This document shows, piece by piece, positions 8,833-18,679 of a DNA stretch of 64,000 nt. The stretch covers positions 1 through 64,000 of the forward strand of contig BGKB01000136.1 in assembly GCA_003116975.1 (NCBI GenBank), written 5' to 3'. The position numbers were made by a program, and so were the translations under genes. The notes beneath the pieces are model-generated. The model saw nothing but the letters and a program-made list of their open reading frames with translations, searched no databases and had not been told where the DNA came from. How positions within the stretch are numbered: position 1 is the stretch's first letter; every line of letters starts with the position of its first letter. This stretch comes from Aurantiochytrium sp. KH105. Its lineage: Eukaryota; Sar; Bigyra; Thraustochytrida; Thraustochytriidae.

Positions 8833-11800
8833 CTAGTGCACGAAGCGCTCAGCGATTTCAGCATCGTCAAAGGGAGTGTGCACGAAGAGTACACGCTCAA
8901 GGTTGTAAGAAAGACGGTCCATGAAGTCAATGTAGCTCTCGCTCGTCTCCTCTGTTGGCATGGGCAAGTTGCAGATGACGAGCTGAGCGTCCTTCGAATG
9001 CTCGAACATGAGTTTGCCAAAATTGGCGACAGCACGAGCACGGAGGGCCTCCGCACTTTCGTCTCTCTTATCTTTGGATTTCTCGCCATCGGTGTTGTTA
9101 TCATCGTCGTCGTCGCCATTGTTCTCATTCTCGATCTCGTCCCCCTCTGACATAGCAGACAGCTTAAAGAGACTTTGAAGGGTTGGTCGCGTCGATTCGC
9201 TGCGTTCGCGCATGCTCGGCGCCACGGTGGGCATATCCGCTACGAGCTCCTCGTCTTCGTCGAGAATTGTCTCACGGATCACGTGCTGCGTATAAGGGTC
9301 AATTTGAATCACTTCTACAGACGCTTTGACTCGCATCGTATGCAGCATGTGCTCGACCTCGAGAGCGTGTTGCATCGTGTGCCAATCAGAAATCTCGCTG
9401 CCCTCAACCGTGGCAAAGACGCGAATGTGGCAACGCCGCCACACGCGATGCGTGAGCAATAGACGAGCAATGACCACAGGGAGGCCGCCGTTTTTAAGGA
9501 ACCACCACACGTCAATGGTGCCGACACGCTGTTTGAGGCGCGCTCCACGACGCCGCTTCCACTTGTTGTGATAGTGTAACTCGGCCTCCGCTTGTGATTC
9601 CATGTGCATAATGTCATCTTGGGCCTGATCGAATTCCTCCTCGTCGAGTTCCTCGTAGTCCAATTCGTCGTCCTCACTATCATTGGCTGCGCTTCTGTCA
9701 TCAGGGATGCTGGTGCTTGCGCTGCCAGAAGTGCTCGATGCCGGCTGCTGCAAATGTTGCTGAAGGTCTTGGCGCTTGCCCTCGCGGCGAGGGCGATCGG
9801 GGCCAGGGCCAAATTGCGGGGGAAGTGCGGACTCGCTGCCAAAAATGTTTGACTCAGAAAAGGCAAACGAGTACTTGACATCGGAACCGCGGTACGGAGC
9901 GCGAATGACATCTGGGACGGCGTTGGGATCCTCGCTATTCTTGCCAGGAGCGGGCGACGTCTCGTGCGGATTCGATGTGGCCATGACAGATGCGGCGGCG
10001 ACAGCTGCAGTCACGTCGATGGTATTACTTCCAGAACGCGTGCGTCCGCGTTGGGCGGCGCCCACGGACGTGGTCGATGCTGGGTTCGGAACGGGAATCT
10101 GCTTGGGGTTCTGCTTGGGGTTCTGCAGTACCTGCTCCTGCTCTTTCAATTGCTGGTTTTGCTGCATGAGTTGCTGCACAGTGTTACCAAAGCTGCCTGA
10201 GCCGCCGGACTTGCGCGACCTGTTGGCGCGCGCGCGGCGGTTCTGGGCAGGTTGCGCGGCGGACTTGCTGAAACCCAGAGGCCGACGATCTTTGAGTACC
10301 ACCACAATGCGCTTGGCCAGCATGCTGTTCTTGACGACATCGAGAAGTCGTGGATTGGTCCAATTGAGAAGAATCATGTTGGGCTTGAGATTGCCAAGAC
10401 CGACCGACTGCATCATAATCATGTACGCTGCGCTCGAGGGACAATCGTTGGGGACCACAGTGACGTGCGCAAAGGCACGGGCATTGGTCGCTGTGATGAG
10501 TGCGTAGAGGCGAAGTTCCTTGAGCTGACGGAGACGATCGAGCTTGTTGAGGTCGTCGTCTTTCGACGCGCGAATTGTGCTGGCCACCACGGCAAGACGC
10601 GGCAAGACGCCGGAACCCGTCAGCTGGTTCGTCAAGTGCACCATTTTCACATGGTCCTCACGCAGACCAGGATTGTCTGGATCTTCTACCATGCAGAGAA
10701 CCTGCGGGTCCCAGTGCGGCGGCTCGTCGGGCACGAGAGCGGTTTCTTCGTGCACTGCGCGAAGCACGGCGTCTGTGGACAGTTCCTGACCCATGTTCTT
10801 GCCAACTGTCTCGAGGGTGCGCCGCAGACGCTCGATGATTTCGCGATGATCAACAAAGTGATCCGCCAAAATATGGTCGAGAGCACGACCTTGTGCCAAG
10901 GCGCGCGTGCCCAGACCTTTGCGACGCGGCTCTTCAACGACGCGCGCAATGATCAAGAGAGCCGTAGCCAGCGAGAGCGTCACTACGGCCTGGATCCAGG
11001 AGATATAGAACATGAGCACGACCGTCGTGATGAGGCCCAGCGCCGCGGTAGACCAGTGGTAGTATACAAAAGTTGGCCTCCACGACGAGTGCCGCTGTAC
11101 TTCGTTGAGCAGCAACGACAGGTGCATGTGTCCGTAAGCTTGGAGGAAAAACATGGTTACAACCGTGGCGAGATCCTCAAAGTATGCGCTTGGCGTGAAG
11201 AGCAGGAAGAAGTTGATGGGCACGCTGACCATGGCAATGGCGCGCACGGGTTGGCCCTTGGAGTTGACTTTGTGCAGCCCGAGGCGCGGCAGAAAGGAAA
11301 AGAGACCATCCGCCGCCACGGCCTGCAAAATGGTGGGCCCAATCTCGAGGAGTTCTACGCAGGCACCGATACCCACGGCCACCGTGGCAATGAGTGCAAT
11401 GTATTGTGTTGGCCAGGCGAGACGATCGAACAAGAGGAAGTCTACCTTGAGCAATTCGCGCTGCGCCACCGCAGCCAGCAGGAGGAAAAAGGTGATGTAT
11501 ACGGCAAAACTCGTGAGAATGGCAAAGCCGGTGCCCCGGATGATGCTCTTGTTGGGCGTCTCAAGGTCGGCCGCCTTATTAGCGCCCTGGAAGATGCCCA
11601 GAAACATGGGGAAGATGATGGAAAGGGCCGCCGCGGGATCGCGCGTCGAGTTCTCCTCCACCATGGTGCGCGTGACGCCAAAGTCATTGTACAGAACATC
11701 CTCGTCCTGTGAGGGCAAGGAAAAGTCGGGGCGTGCATTGGCTAGAAAGGTGTCCAAATTAAGGCCGGTGAATCCCGGAACGTCCCCAACAGCGCCAGTC

Positions 11801-12792
11801 CAGCCGGTGGGCGTGAGAAAGATTCCGAGAAAGCCCAGCAAGAAGGTCATGATGACGCCAACAAGAATGACTGTCGCCATGACGTGCACCACGTGAAGCT
11901 TGGTGGTGCGGATGAAAGCCAGCAGAAAGAGGACTGGGACGCCGATGGCAAACTGGTCAATGTACTGCGACGAGGTGATGCTAATGCCCTCGTAAGAGTC
12001 GGTGCCGGCAAGAATATAGTCAATGGCTTGCACGGCACCCAAAAGTTCGACCGAGGCCATGGTCGTCATGCCAAAGTAATAGAGTAGACAAATGACGCCA
12101 GCCATGTCTGACCCGAGATTACGCTTCAGGATGCCAAAGGAGCCGCCCGAGTAATTGCTCGAATTGCTGAGTACCGTACACAAGGAAAGAGTGGTTAGGA
12201 TTTGGGCTGCCGCAGCGAGGATCACAAAGCCCACACTCATGGCCCATCCGGCATAGGCGACAATAACGCCAAAACGGATAAAGATCAGGACACCCCACAT
12301 GCTTGCGACGACGGGAATGTAGACGCCCATAAAGGTTCCTTGCTTTTTCTTTTTCTTTTTGGGTTTTCTCGTGAGGCGTCGTCCACTGTCATCTGGACGC
12401 CTCATGCGTTGGCTTCCTCCCTTGCTGTCCTTGCTTCCGACGCTCTCTGAGCGCCGTCGCGAGGGCGATTCATGGATTCCGCTGCCCAGTCGCTGCGAGC
12501 CTCTCTCGTATTGCAGCAGAGTCCCGGGATGACGCATCGAATGCTCATTCCACGTGAGCACGGCAGATTGACGCACCGAGGAGGTCTTGGCACTGGCCGT
12601 GGAGAAGAGCGCCTCCGTCGCAGACGGGCCTCCGCGACCTGTTGCCCCGGCGTTATTCGCAGGGCCGCCGTTGTACGAGGACAAGAAGTTGCTGGCCAAG
12701 GCCGTGACGCCCGCGGCTCCGCGCCAGCGCGAGCCTCCCAGTGCCTCTTGCACGCCACCGTTCTGGCCGGCAGCACGGTTCGGCGGGAGCAT
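8833..12792 (-). CDS. Cation-chloride cotransporter of the SLC12 family (KCC-like), 1,319 aa
   Basis: It couples Cl- transport to K+ (and/or Na+) across a membrane for ion homeostasis and osmotic control. The N-terminal ~145 residues are disordered and basic just before TM1. The transporter core (~150-640) starts GTFMGVYIPVVASMWGVLIF and has the hallmark SNSSNYSGGSFGILKRNLG, CLLYYFG and FPMFLGIFQGANKAADLETP motifs. The SLC12 C-terminal domain follows (AHVTVVPNDCPSSAAYMIMM; GTIDVWWF; HRVWRRCHIRVF; final YIDFMDRLSYNLERVLFVH). The last two favour KCC-like over NKCC-like relatives. About 250 residues of low-complexity sequence (~840-1085, Gln-rich then acidic) interrupt the C-terminal domain. The start is the ATG at 12792. 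Its upstream region is the 2.8-kb simple-sequence stretch. Confidence 0.92.
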   Translation of the reverse strand: MLPPNRAAGQNGGVQEALGGSRWRGAAGVTALASNFLSSYNGGPANNAGATGRGGPSATEALFSTASAKTSSVRQSAVLTWNEHSMRHPGTLLQYERGSQRLGSGIHESPSRRRSESVGSKDSKGGSQRMRRPDDSGRRLTRKPKKKKKKQGTFMGVYIPVVASMWGVLIFIRFGVIVAYAGWAMSVGFVILAAAAQILTTLSLCTVLSNSSNYSGGSFGILKRNLGSDMAGVICLLYYFGMTTMASVELLGAVQAIDYILAGTDSYEGISITSSQYIDQFAIGVPVLFLLAFIRTTKLHVVHVMATVILVGVIMTFLLGFLGIFLTPTGWTGAVGDVPGFTGLNLDTFLANARPDFSLPSQDEDVLYNDFGVTRTMVEENSTRDPAAALSIIFPMFLGIFQGANKAADLETPNKSIIRGTGFAILTSFAVYITFFLLLAAVAQRELLKVDFLLFDRLAWPTQYIALIATVAVGIGACVELLEIGPTILQAVAADGLFSFLPRLGLHKVNSKGQPVRAIAMVSVPINFFLLFTPSAYFEDLATVVTMFFLQAYGHMHLSLLLNEVQRHSSWRPTFVYYHWSTAALGLITTVVLMFYISWIQAVVTLSLATALLIIARVVEEPRRKGLGTRALAQGRALDHILADHFVDHREIIERLRRTLETVGKNMGQELSTDAVLRAVHEETALVPDEPPHWDPQVLCMVEDPDNPGLREDHVKMVHLTNQLTGSGVLPRLAVVASTIRASKDDDLNKLDRLRQLKELRLYALITATNARAFAHVTVVPNDCPSSAAYMIMMQSVGLGNLKPNMILLNWTNPRLLDVVKNSMLAKRIVVVLKDRRPLGFSKSAAQPAQNRRARANRSRKSGGSGSFGNTVQQLMQQNQQLKEQEQVLQNPKQNPKQIPVPNPASTTSVGAAQRGRTRSGSNTIDVTAAVAAASVMATSNPHETSPAPGKNSEDPNAVPDVIRAPYRGSDVKYSFAFSESNIFGSESALPPQFGPGPDRPRREGKRQDLQQHLQQPASSTSGSASTSIPDDRSAANDSEDDELDYEELDEEEFDQAQDDIMHMESQAEAELHYHNKWKRRRGARLKQRVGTIDVWWFLKNGGLPVVIARLLLTHRVWRRCHIRVFATVEGSEISDWHTMQHALEVEHMLHTMRVKASVEVIQIDPYTQHVIRETILDEDEELVADMPTVAPSMRERSESTRPTLQSLFKLSAMSEGDEIENENNGDDDDDNNTDGEKSKDKRDESAEALRARAVANFGKLMFEHSKDAQLVICNLPMPTEETSESYIDFMDRLSYNLERVLFVHTPFDDAEIAERFVH

Positions 12793-12807
12793 CTTCGTTC
12801 GCTCTCG

Positions 12808-12878
12808 CTGCTGCTGCTGCTGCTGCTGCGTGTCAGTCGGCCAGCCAGTCAGTCAGTCAGTCGCTCGCTCGCTCGCTC
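12808..12878. repeat. (CTG)n, then (CAGT)n and (CGCT)n short arrays
   Basis: Seven CTG units lie about 16 bp upstream of the SLC12 start codon on its strand side, i.e. in the probable 5' UTR, followed by four CAGT and four CGCT units. Confidence 0.9.
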
Positions 12879-15200
12879 CTTTGCTTGCTCGCTCGCTTGT
12901 ACGGCACCGCTGCCGCCGCAGCGCTCGTTCTCGCTCTTGCGTTTGCTTTTCCCGGACGTATTATGCAGTAGTTGTTGTTGTAGGCGTACCTCGACTGGGT
13001 CTGTCTGTGCTTGGGCTCCTTCTACTCTTCCGGGCCAAAGTCGACGCCCTGGGCCACCGCGCCTGCAACTTGACCGGACTCTCCGCGCCCTCCTCCTCCT
13101 CCTCGCCCCGACGCGAGCCTGTCTGGCCCGGCTTCGGCTTCGGCTTTTGCTGTGCGGGGTGCTGCTGGCTGGCCAGGCCTGGCTGGGTCTGGTTGATCTG
13201 ATCGCTCCAAGCCGGCAAGCTTGCTTGCAAGCCCGCTCTGCTCGCAACCTGGAGCCTGCTTGCAAGCTTGCTCGTGCTGCCTCCTCCTGCTTTTTCCTTT
13301 CTTGCGAAGCGAGGGACGCGGTGACCTTTTTACTGTCAACGCCGACGCCGAGTCGAGGTACGCCGCCCCCGCTGCTGCAGCACCTACAACTCGCCTTTCT
13401 GGTCCTGCTCGTGAAGAAGAAGTTGGTGACGATGACGATTGTCCAAGCACAAGGCGCCGCTGCCTCGATGCGGCTCGGCTCGGCTCGGCTCGGCTCGCGC
13501 CGGCTCGGCGCGAGGCGGAAGACCGGGTTTGTGGCCGGCGCCGCAGCCGCAGCCGCGCCGCGCCGCGCGGCGCCGCGAGAAAGATCTCCGGGACCTCGGG
13601 CTGGGGCGGGGAGGAGGGCTTCTCGAGCGCGATGGAACGAGCAGCCGGCCGTCCTGCGATTGACGCCGAGCCGCCGCCGGCGACGACGGGGAGACGGGGC
13701 CGCGCGGACGACCGGGTCCGGGCTCGCGGGCTCGCGTCGCTGCTGCGCTGCCGGCGCTGCGCTGGCCGGCTGGCTGGTTGTGGAAAGAAGCAAGAAATCG
13801 GGGCGCAGATGACGCAGCTCGTCTCCTCGCCACGAGCCAGGAAGACTTCAAGTCGTCGGTCTGTCTGTCTGTCTGTCGGTCGGGCGGGCGGGCGGTCTCC
13901 CTGGTACACACGCACACACGCGCGCACGCTCGCTCGCAAGCTCGCAAGCAAGCGCCTGCTGCTGCACGCACGCACGCCGCGCCTTCGCTCGCTCGCGTTG
14001 CCGTTCTGCCGAAGCAGGCAGGCGTCTCTGGATTCAAATTCAAATCAAACCCGCAACGACGGAGGAGGAGGAGGAGGAGGATTCAAACGGGGCCGACGAG
14101 GACGACGGGGCCGCCGGCGACGAGGAGACGGCGAGCTCGACGACCAGCGGCACTGCACGACGCCGATTCCTTGCTGCCGCGCCGCACTGTGGTTGCGAGG
14201 AGGAACCGCCGATTCCGCACACGTAAACATATTTTCACGCACACACGCAGGGCTACCGCCGCTGCTGCTGCAGCAGCTGCTGCCTGCGCCTGGCAGCTCG
14301 CTGCGCTGTGCGAGGCGGGCTCGGGCTCGCTTCCTGCGCCCGCTCCTGACGCCGCACGCGCCTGCCAGCAGCAGTGCAGCTTGCCTCGCCTCAGCGCTCG
14401 AGCTCGGGCACAGCCTCGGGCTCGGGCTCGATCCCCAATGGCCGATCAAATGCAGGAACACAGAGTACGTGGACTCCGCCTCCGTCCTGGCTGCTGCTGC
14501 TGCGGTAGGCGCCTCGGACCAGGAGCTCGTGCCCGCCGCCGCGCCCCAAATTTCTTGCGTCGATCCTCGCGGCAATCGTCCCCCCAAGCATCCGTGCCTC
14601 GCATCGAGCCCGCCCCGCCTCGGTGCACCGGGCTTCCTGGCCCAGGTGGGCGCAGCAACCAGCAGCAGCTGCAGCCGGCAGCGGCAGCGCGACCGCGACT
14701 GCGACGGTGACCGCAGCCGCGACCGCGGCCGACCGTTGAGCGAGCCTGCCAGTGCCGGGAGGCAAGCAGCGTGCCGGTGAAGACGTCAGCCTGGCCGGCT
14801 ACTGCTACAGTGCAGCTATACATACGTCTACAGACCGCAGGCAGGCAGGTCTCGAGCGAGCCACGGTGAAGGGAAGGAAGGCCAAACGCCCTAATCATGC
14901 CCCTGGCTACCGGTGGTGATCGCTCGGTCGCCTGGTTCGTCGAACTGCAGCCTCCTCGAACGACGGACGCAGTGCGGGTTGTGTAGGCGGCCGGGATGAG
15001 TTGCTAGCGAGGTGGAGGACCTCTTCAGTGTGTCCCCATCATCACGTGAGATGATGTGCACGAACGAACAAACGAACGAACGAACGGATGAACGAACCTG
15101 GCATGACGTCGACGGTCAGTGATGCGAATCACTTGGCCAGCTGTATGTAGCTCGGGAGGGATTATGGTGTAGATGCGGCAGATATGATCCAGCCAAGTTG

Positions 15201-15216
15201 CCCCCCCCCCCCCCCC
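15201..15216 (+). repeat. Homopolymer of 16 C
   Basis: An uninterrupted run of 16 C. The exact length is prone to sequencing error. Confidence 0.85.
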
Positions 15217-15619
15217 AAAGCAGACAAGCGAATCAAAATTGTCTTGGTGTGGCAAGCAAGCATCAGGAACAACAACTTTCTTGCAGCAGAGGCGAGCCAA
15301 CTCATCCAGTCTCTCATTCGCACAGAGAAGGAAGGAGTTGTGACTACGCAGGCAAGCAGAGAGAGACAGACATCTGGGAGCCATTTCAACGCGACAAATC
15401 AAAAGACACTCACAAACACACATACAACAAAATCAATTGAAACAGATAGAAGAAGGCGAAGAACGAAGCTGGCACGAGACGTGAATCGTTTCGCACCCCT
15501 CCGTCGCCCTCCTAAACTGATGCATCACGTTTGCCGCGGCAATCGTTTTCACCCCACGTCTTCAATGCCGTCCAGACAGAAATGAAAAGCCACCACTGTC
15601 CACATGCTGCTTTGGGGCA

Positions 15620-18196
15620 TTACTCGACCTCTTCAAACGGGATCTCGTGGTCGCGAATGGCGCGGATCCACTTACGCAAGCGCACAACAAAGAGCCCAGG
15701 CGGCGGATTCATCGGCTCCCGCAGACGCACAACGTGAAACTCCTCCTGCACATTGAGGACGAGCTCGTTAAGACTCTTGACGTGGACAGCCGCATACACA
15801 GTATCGAGACTCAGCTTGTACGTGAGATTATAGGTGACTCCCTTGGGCACCTCTTGGTGTTTGCGGTAAAAGAGAGTGTCGCCCTTGAGCTCAAAGTACT
15901 TTGTCTTGAAGACGCCGCGGCGGCGAGCCAGGGACGCCATGTCCGCATTTGAAATGTCCCCGGACACTTTCACAGCACAGCGATCGAGATGACCCGAAAG
16001 CTCGACGTGGTCGCTGAGAAAATCTGCGTCGTCTGCTTCGACAGGGCTCTTGAACTGCTGACGATTGCGGCGGTTTTGCGTCATGTTCTGGTGCAAAACA
16101 TGGAGACCCGTCCTCGCGAATCGGGCCACGCCTTTGATTTGCGCCGGTCGCAGCGGAACGAGCGCCTTATCGAACTCTCCACGCAAGAGGTTACGAAATT
16201 TGTAGCCGAAATTCCAAACACCGCCAGACAGAATCTGCGCAATAGCGCTACCGAGGCGTCCGCTCCGCGCCGCGGTGGTGAGCAGACCAATGAAAAAGCC
16301 AACAAAGGCATCGTAGCACGTAATTCCCTCGTCACCAGGTCGCGGTCGGAACTGCTTGCGCATCTCGAGAAACGGCAACTTGACGGCGTCGGCGCCGTCG
16401 ACGCTGCTCTTGCTCAGCACGAGTTGTTCTGGGACGCCCTTGTGTCCACGAAAGAGATCCTGCACATAAAATTTGGTGTCACGCACCGTAAAGCGGTGAA
16501 TGTCAAAGTCGTAAGGTTCGTGATTGAGCCAGTCCCGGAAGCGGGCCCAGTCGCCGAAGCGAAGCTGATCCTCTTTCGACTGCTGCGAGAGCTGCTCCAG
16601 AGCCGTGTATCGCCGCGCCGGCACATAGGGGTTCTCCAGCTCATCCTCTGGTACATGCGACCACAAAACCTCAATCTGAAGCTGGCCGCAGAGACCCATC
16701 TTTTTCCACTTGCGCGTGGCCAGGGGGACCCAGCCCTCAAAGCCAGTTGCTCCGTCAATGTCATCCCGACTACCCACCCTGTACGTCTTGTAATCCTTTT
16801 CGTAGTGCCAGTTAAACTTGGGATCTACCACGAGGTACTTGGCCGTCATGACCCAGTGACCAATGAGGGCAGCCTGACTCACCTCGGGGGAGTCTCGATC
16901 GTAGACAGAGATTTCAATCACCGTCGAAGCATCGTCGACGTTGAGCGTCAGCACCTCGTTCCACATCGGATTCAACGTTTTAGTCTGCGTGTGAGTGGAA
17001 AAGGCCTGCCGACGACAGCACACGGTGACGTAGGGGTCACATGTCTTCTTGAGCCGGTGCGGCGCGAGATTCTTGGCACGCAGCACGCGAACGCGGAGCT
17101 GATTTGGAAAGGGCGCACTCTTGCCGATGACCTTGCGCACATCCGCATCCGCAAGGATACGCGTGAACTCATTGATGTTAAACTTGCCGTTGAACATTTG
17201 AAAGTTGCACATGGCGTTTGACACTTCAACATGACTAAAGTCCACCTTGAAGTACCGCTCAAAGTCCGGGACCTTGCTCAGTGGCACCTTTTCCTTGCGT
17301 CGCAAGATCCAGTTGCGCAAATGCCCAAAAGAAATACTTCCCTCAATATCCAGACGCTCGCAAGTGAGGAACCACTCAAAGGGAAAGCCTGGCGGATTCC
17401 CAAAGGCCGCATCCTGAACCAGGATGCGCATATGCAAATGCCAGTCCTTGATCCACGGCACCACCGAGAGCGTTTTCACCTGGAAGGGGAAGCCATTCAA
17501 AGGACCAAAACGCCGCATCGCAAAGGCAAATGCGCTGCCCAAGAATGCTGGGATCGACATGAAGATGTACGCGACCAGCGGCAAAAAGAGAAACTGGCCC
17601 CATTTGGCGTATGAAACTCCGGGCATCAAATTTACCGCGAGGGCCGGTCCGCCTAGGAATAGCATCAGCATGCCGCTCATGGCACCACCGCCGACGCCTT
17701 CAAAGAGGTGAATGTTAAACCACCTTTTGCGCTTTTTCAGAATAAAGTCGTCGGCGCCGTCATCGTTCAGCATGCCATTGTCTTCCTCATCCGAAAACTC
17801 TGCCACAAGCAGCTCGTGTTCCTCGATTGTAGAGTCCGGGTCCCCGGGCTCTGCAGATGATGGTTTGCCGCGTCGCCAGCTGGTCCGTTTCTTCGAATCG
17901 CGGCGCTTCGAGTCGCGACGCTTCGAGTCGCGTTTTCCATTTCGGAGCTTGCGCGAACCTTGGGACGACGCGCCTTGCCGCTCAGGCACGATGATGCCCG
18001 AGGGCAGAACTTCGAGCTCGGCATTCATGCCGCCCTCGTCGTCTTCGTCATCCTCGTCATCGTCGTCGTCAATGCCAAAAAAGTTGTCGCCAAAGATGCT
18101 CGGTCGCGCGCCGGGGTTCACCGCCTCGAAATCGGAGTCTTCGTCCTGTCCGTAGACATCATCAAAGTTCACCTCGCTCACCTGTCCGCGGCCCAT
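15620..18196 (-). CDS. Two-TM, C2-domain and PH-like protein, 858 aa
   Basis: The start chosen is the ATG at 18196 (MGRGQVSEVNFDDVYGQ). The frame is open further upstream but only with Ala/Arg-rich sequence and no ATG. Order: acidic disordered N-terminus with a poly-Asp/Glu block (43-54); basic RDSKRRDSKRRDSKKR repeat (89-104); two hydrophobic segments (~170-192 and ~200-228); a region of ~130 residues of unknown fold; a C2 domain (~366-512; LRVRVLRAKNLAPHRLKKTCDPYV, then TKTLNPMWNEVLTLNV and VYDRDS, which keep Ca2+-site acidic residues); and a C-terminal PH-like region (~735-850; GVFKTKYFELKGDTLFYRK...FVVRLRKWIRAI). The design suggests a membrane-anchored lipid-binding or tethering protein, perhaps analogous to extended synaptotagmins, but no SMP domain is evident. 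It is divergent from the next gene. Confidence 0.82.
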   Translation of the reverse strand: MGRGQVSEVNFDDVYGQDEDSDFEAVNPGARPSIFGDNFFGIDDDDDEDDEDDEGGMNAELEVLPSGIIVPERQGASSQGSRKLRNGKRDSKRRDSKRRDSKKRTSWRRGKPSSAEPGDPDSTIEEHELLVAEFSDEEDNGMLNDDGADDFILKKRKRWFNIHLFEGVGGGAMSGMLMLFLGGPALAVNLMPGVSYAKWGQFLFLPLVAYIFMSIPAFLGSAFAFAMRRFGPLNGFPFQVKTLSVVPWIKDWHLHMRILVQDAAFGNPPGFPFEWFLTCERLDIEGSISFGHLRNWILRRKEKVPLSKVPDFERYFKVDFSHVEVSNAMCNFQMFNGKFNINEFTRILADADVRKVIGKSAPFPNQLRVRVLRAKNLAPHRLKKTCDPYVTVCCRRQAFSTHTQTKTLNPMWNEVLTLNVDDASTVIEISVYDRDSPEVSQAALIGHWVMTAKYLVVDPKFNWHYEKDYKTYRVGSRDDIDGATGFEGWVPLATRKWKKMGLCGQLQIEVLWSHVPEDELENPYVPARRYTALEQLSQQSKEDQLRFGDWARFRDWLNHEPYDFDIHRFTVRDTKFYVQDLFRGHKGVPEQLVLSKSSVDGADAVKLPFLEMRKQFRPRPGDEGITCYDAFVGFFIGLLTTAARSGRLGSAIAQILSGGVWNFGYKFRNLLRGEFDKALVPLRPAQIKGVARFARTGLHVLHQNMTQNRRNRQQFKSPVEADDADFLSDHVELSGHLDRCAVKVSGDISNADMASLARRRGVFKTKYFELKGDTLFYRKHQEVPKGVTYNLTYKLSLDTVYAAVHVKSLNELVLNVQEEFHVVRLREPMNPPPGLFVVRLRKWIRAIRDHEIPFEEVE

Positions 18197-18679
18197 GGCT
18201 CCATACACACTCTCTTGGTCGCCTTGCACGCGCGCACGGAGTACTGCAAGTCTGCGCGCGACGCGGCGTGCTATAGCCAGCGGCGCCACGAACGCAGCCC
18301 TCCTTTCTGCGCGCCGCGTGTAGCTCTTGCTGCTCTTTTCGGCGTCTGCTGTCGCAGCTGCCGCTTCAGGTGCTGCTGCTGCTGCTGCCGCTTCTGCTGC
18401 CGCTGCCGCGGACCAACGCTCGCTCGCGCGTGCGCGCGCAGACCTGCGAGATGGGCTTTGTGTTGCTTTGCTTGTTTGTTTGCCGGGTCTTGACGCCGTC
18501 GCAGCGCGTGCATTGTCTTGTCCCACCGTACAAGCCCAGTACGCTATCGACAAAACCTACGACCTTGCTTGCCACTGCTGACTTCCATCTTTCATCCTCG
18601 CAGAGCTCGGCTGTCTCCACGCTCGCGCGAACGAAAGCTACTCCACCGACCAGGTTCTTATCAGTCAAGTCTCGACCGC
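18197..18679. promoter_or_regulatory. Divergent intergenic region (putative bidirectional promoter)
   Basis: 483 bp between two outward-facing starts. It contains GCT/GCTGCC trinucleotide-rich sequence (~18330-18415). No TATA-like or Inr element could be assigned with confidence. Confidence 0.35.

Larger units (their letters stand above)
12793..15619. other. GC-rich simple-sequence spacer, no gene recognised
   Basis: This separates the SLC12 start from the 3' end of the next minus-strand gene. It is full of short repeats: CTG (12808-12829), CAGT and CGCT tetramers (12845-12878), GGCTC pentamers (~13469-13510), AGG (~14058-14082), GAAC tetramers (~15061-15098) and a run of 16 C (15201-15216). 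Several open frames of 200-519 codons exist on both strands, but they overlap each other, are Arg/Ala/Ser-rich and lack domains, as expected of stop-poor GC-rich DNA. Confidence 0.6.

Noticed and set aside
10252-11712. 486-codon plus-strand open frame
   Set aside because: Exactly antisense to the conserved transporter core of the SLC12 gene; its composition (His/Glu/Arg-rich) is that of a reverse-complement shadow.
13221-14780. 519-codon plus-strand open frame in the GC-rich spacer
   Set aside because: Overlaps several other long frames on both strands, starts at a non-ATG codon and is simple Arg/Ala/Ser/Leu sequence derived from repeats.
15989-17221. 410-codon plus-strand open frame
   Set aside because: Antisense to the C2-domain protein; no recognisable motif.
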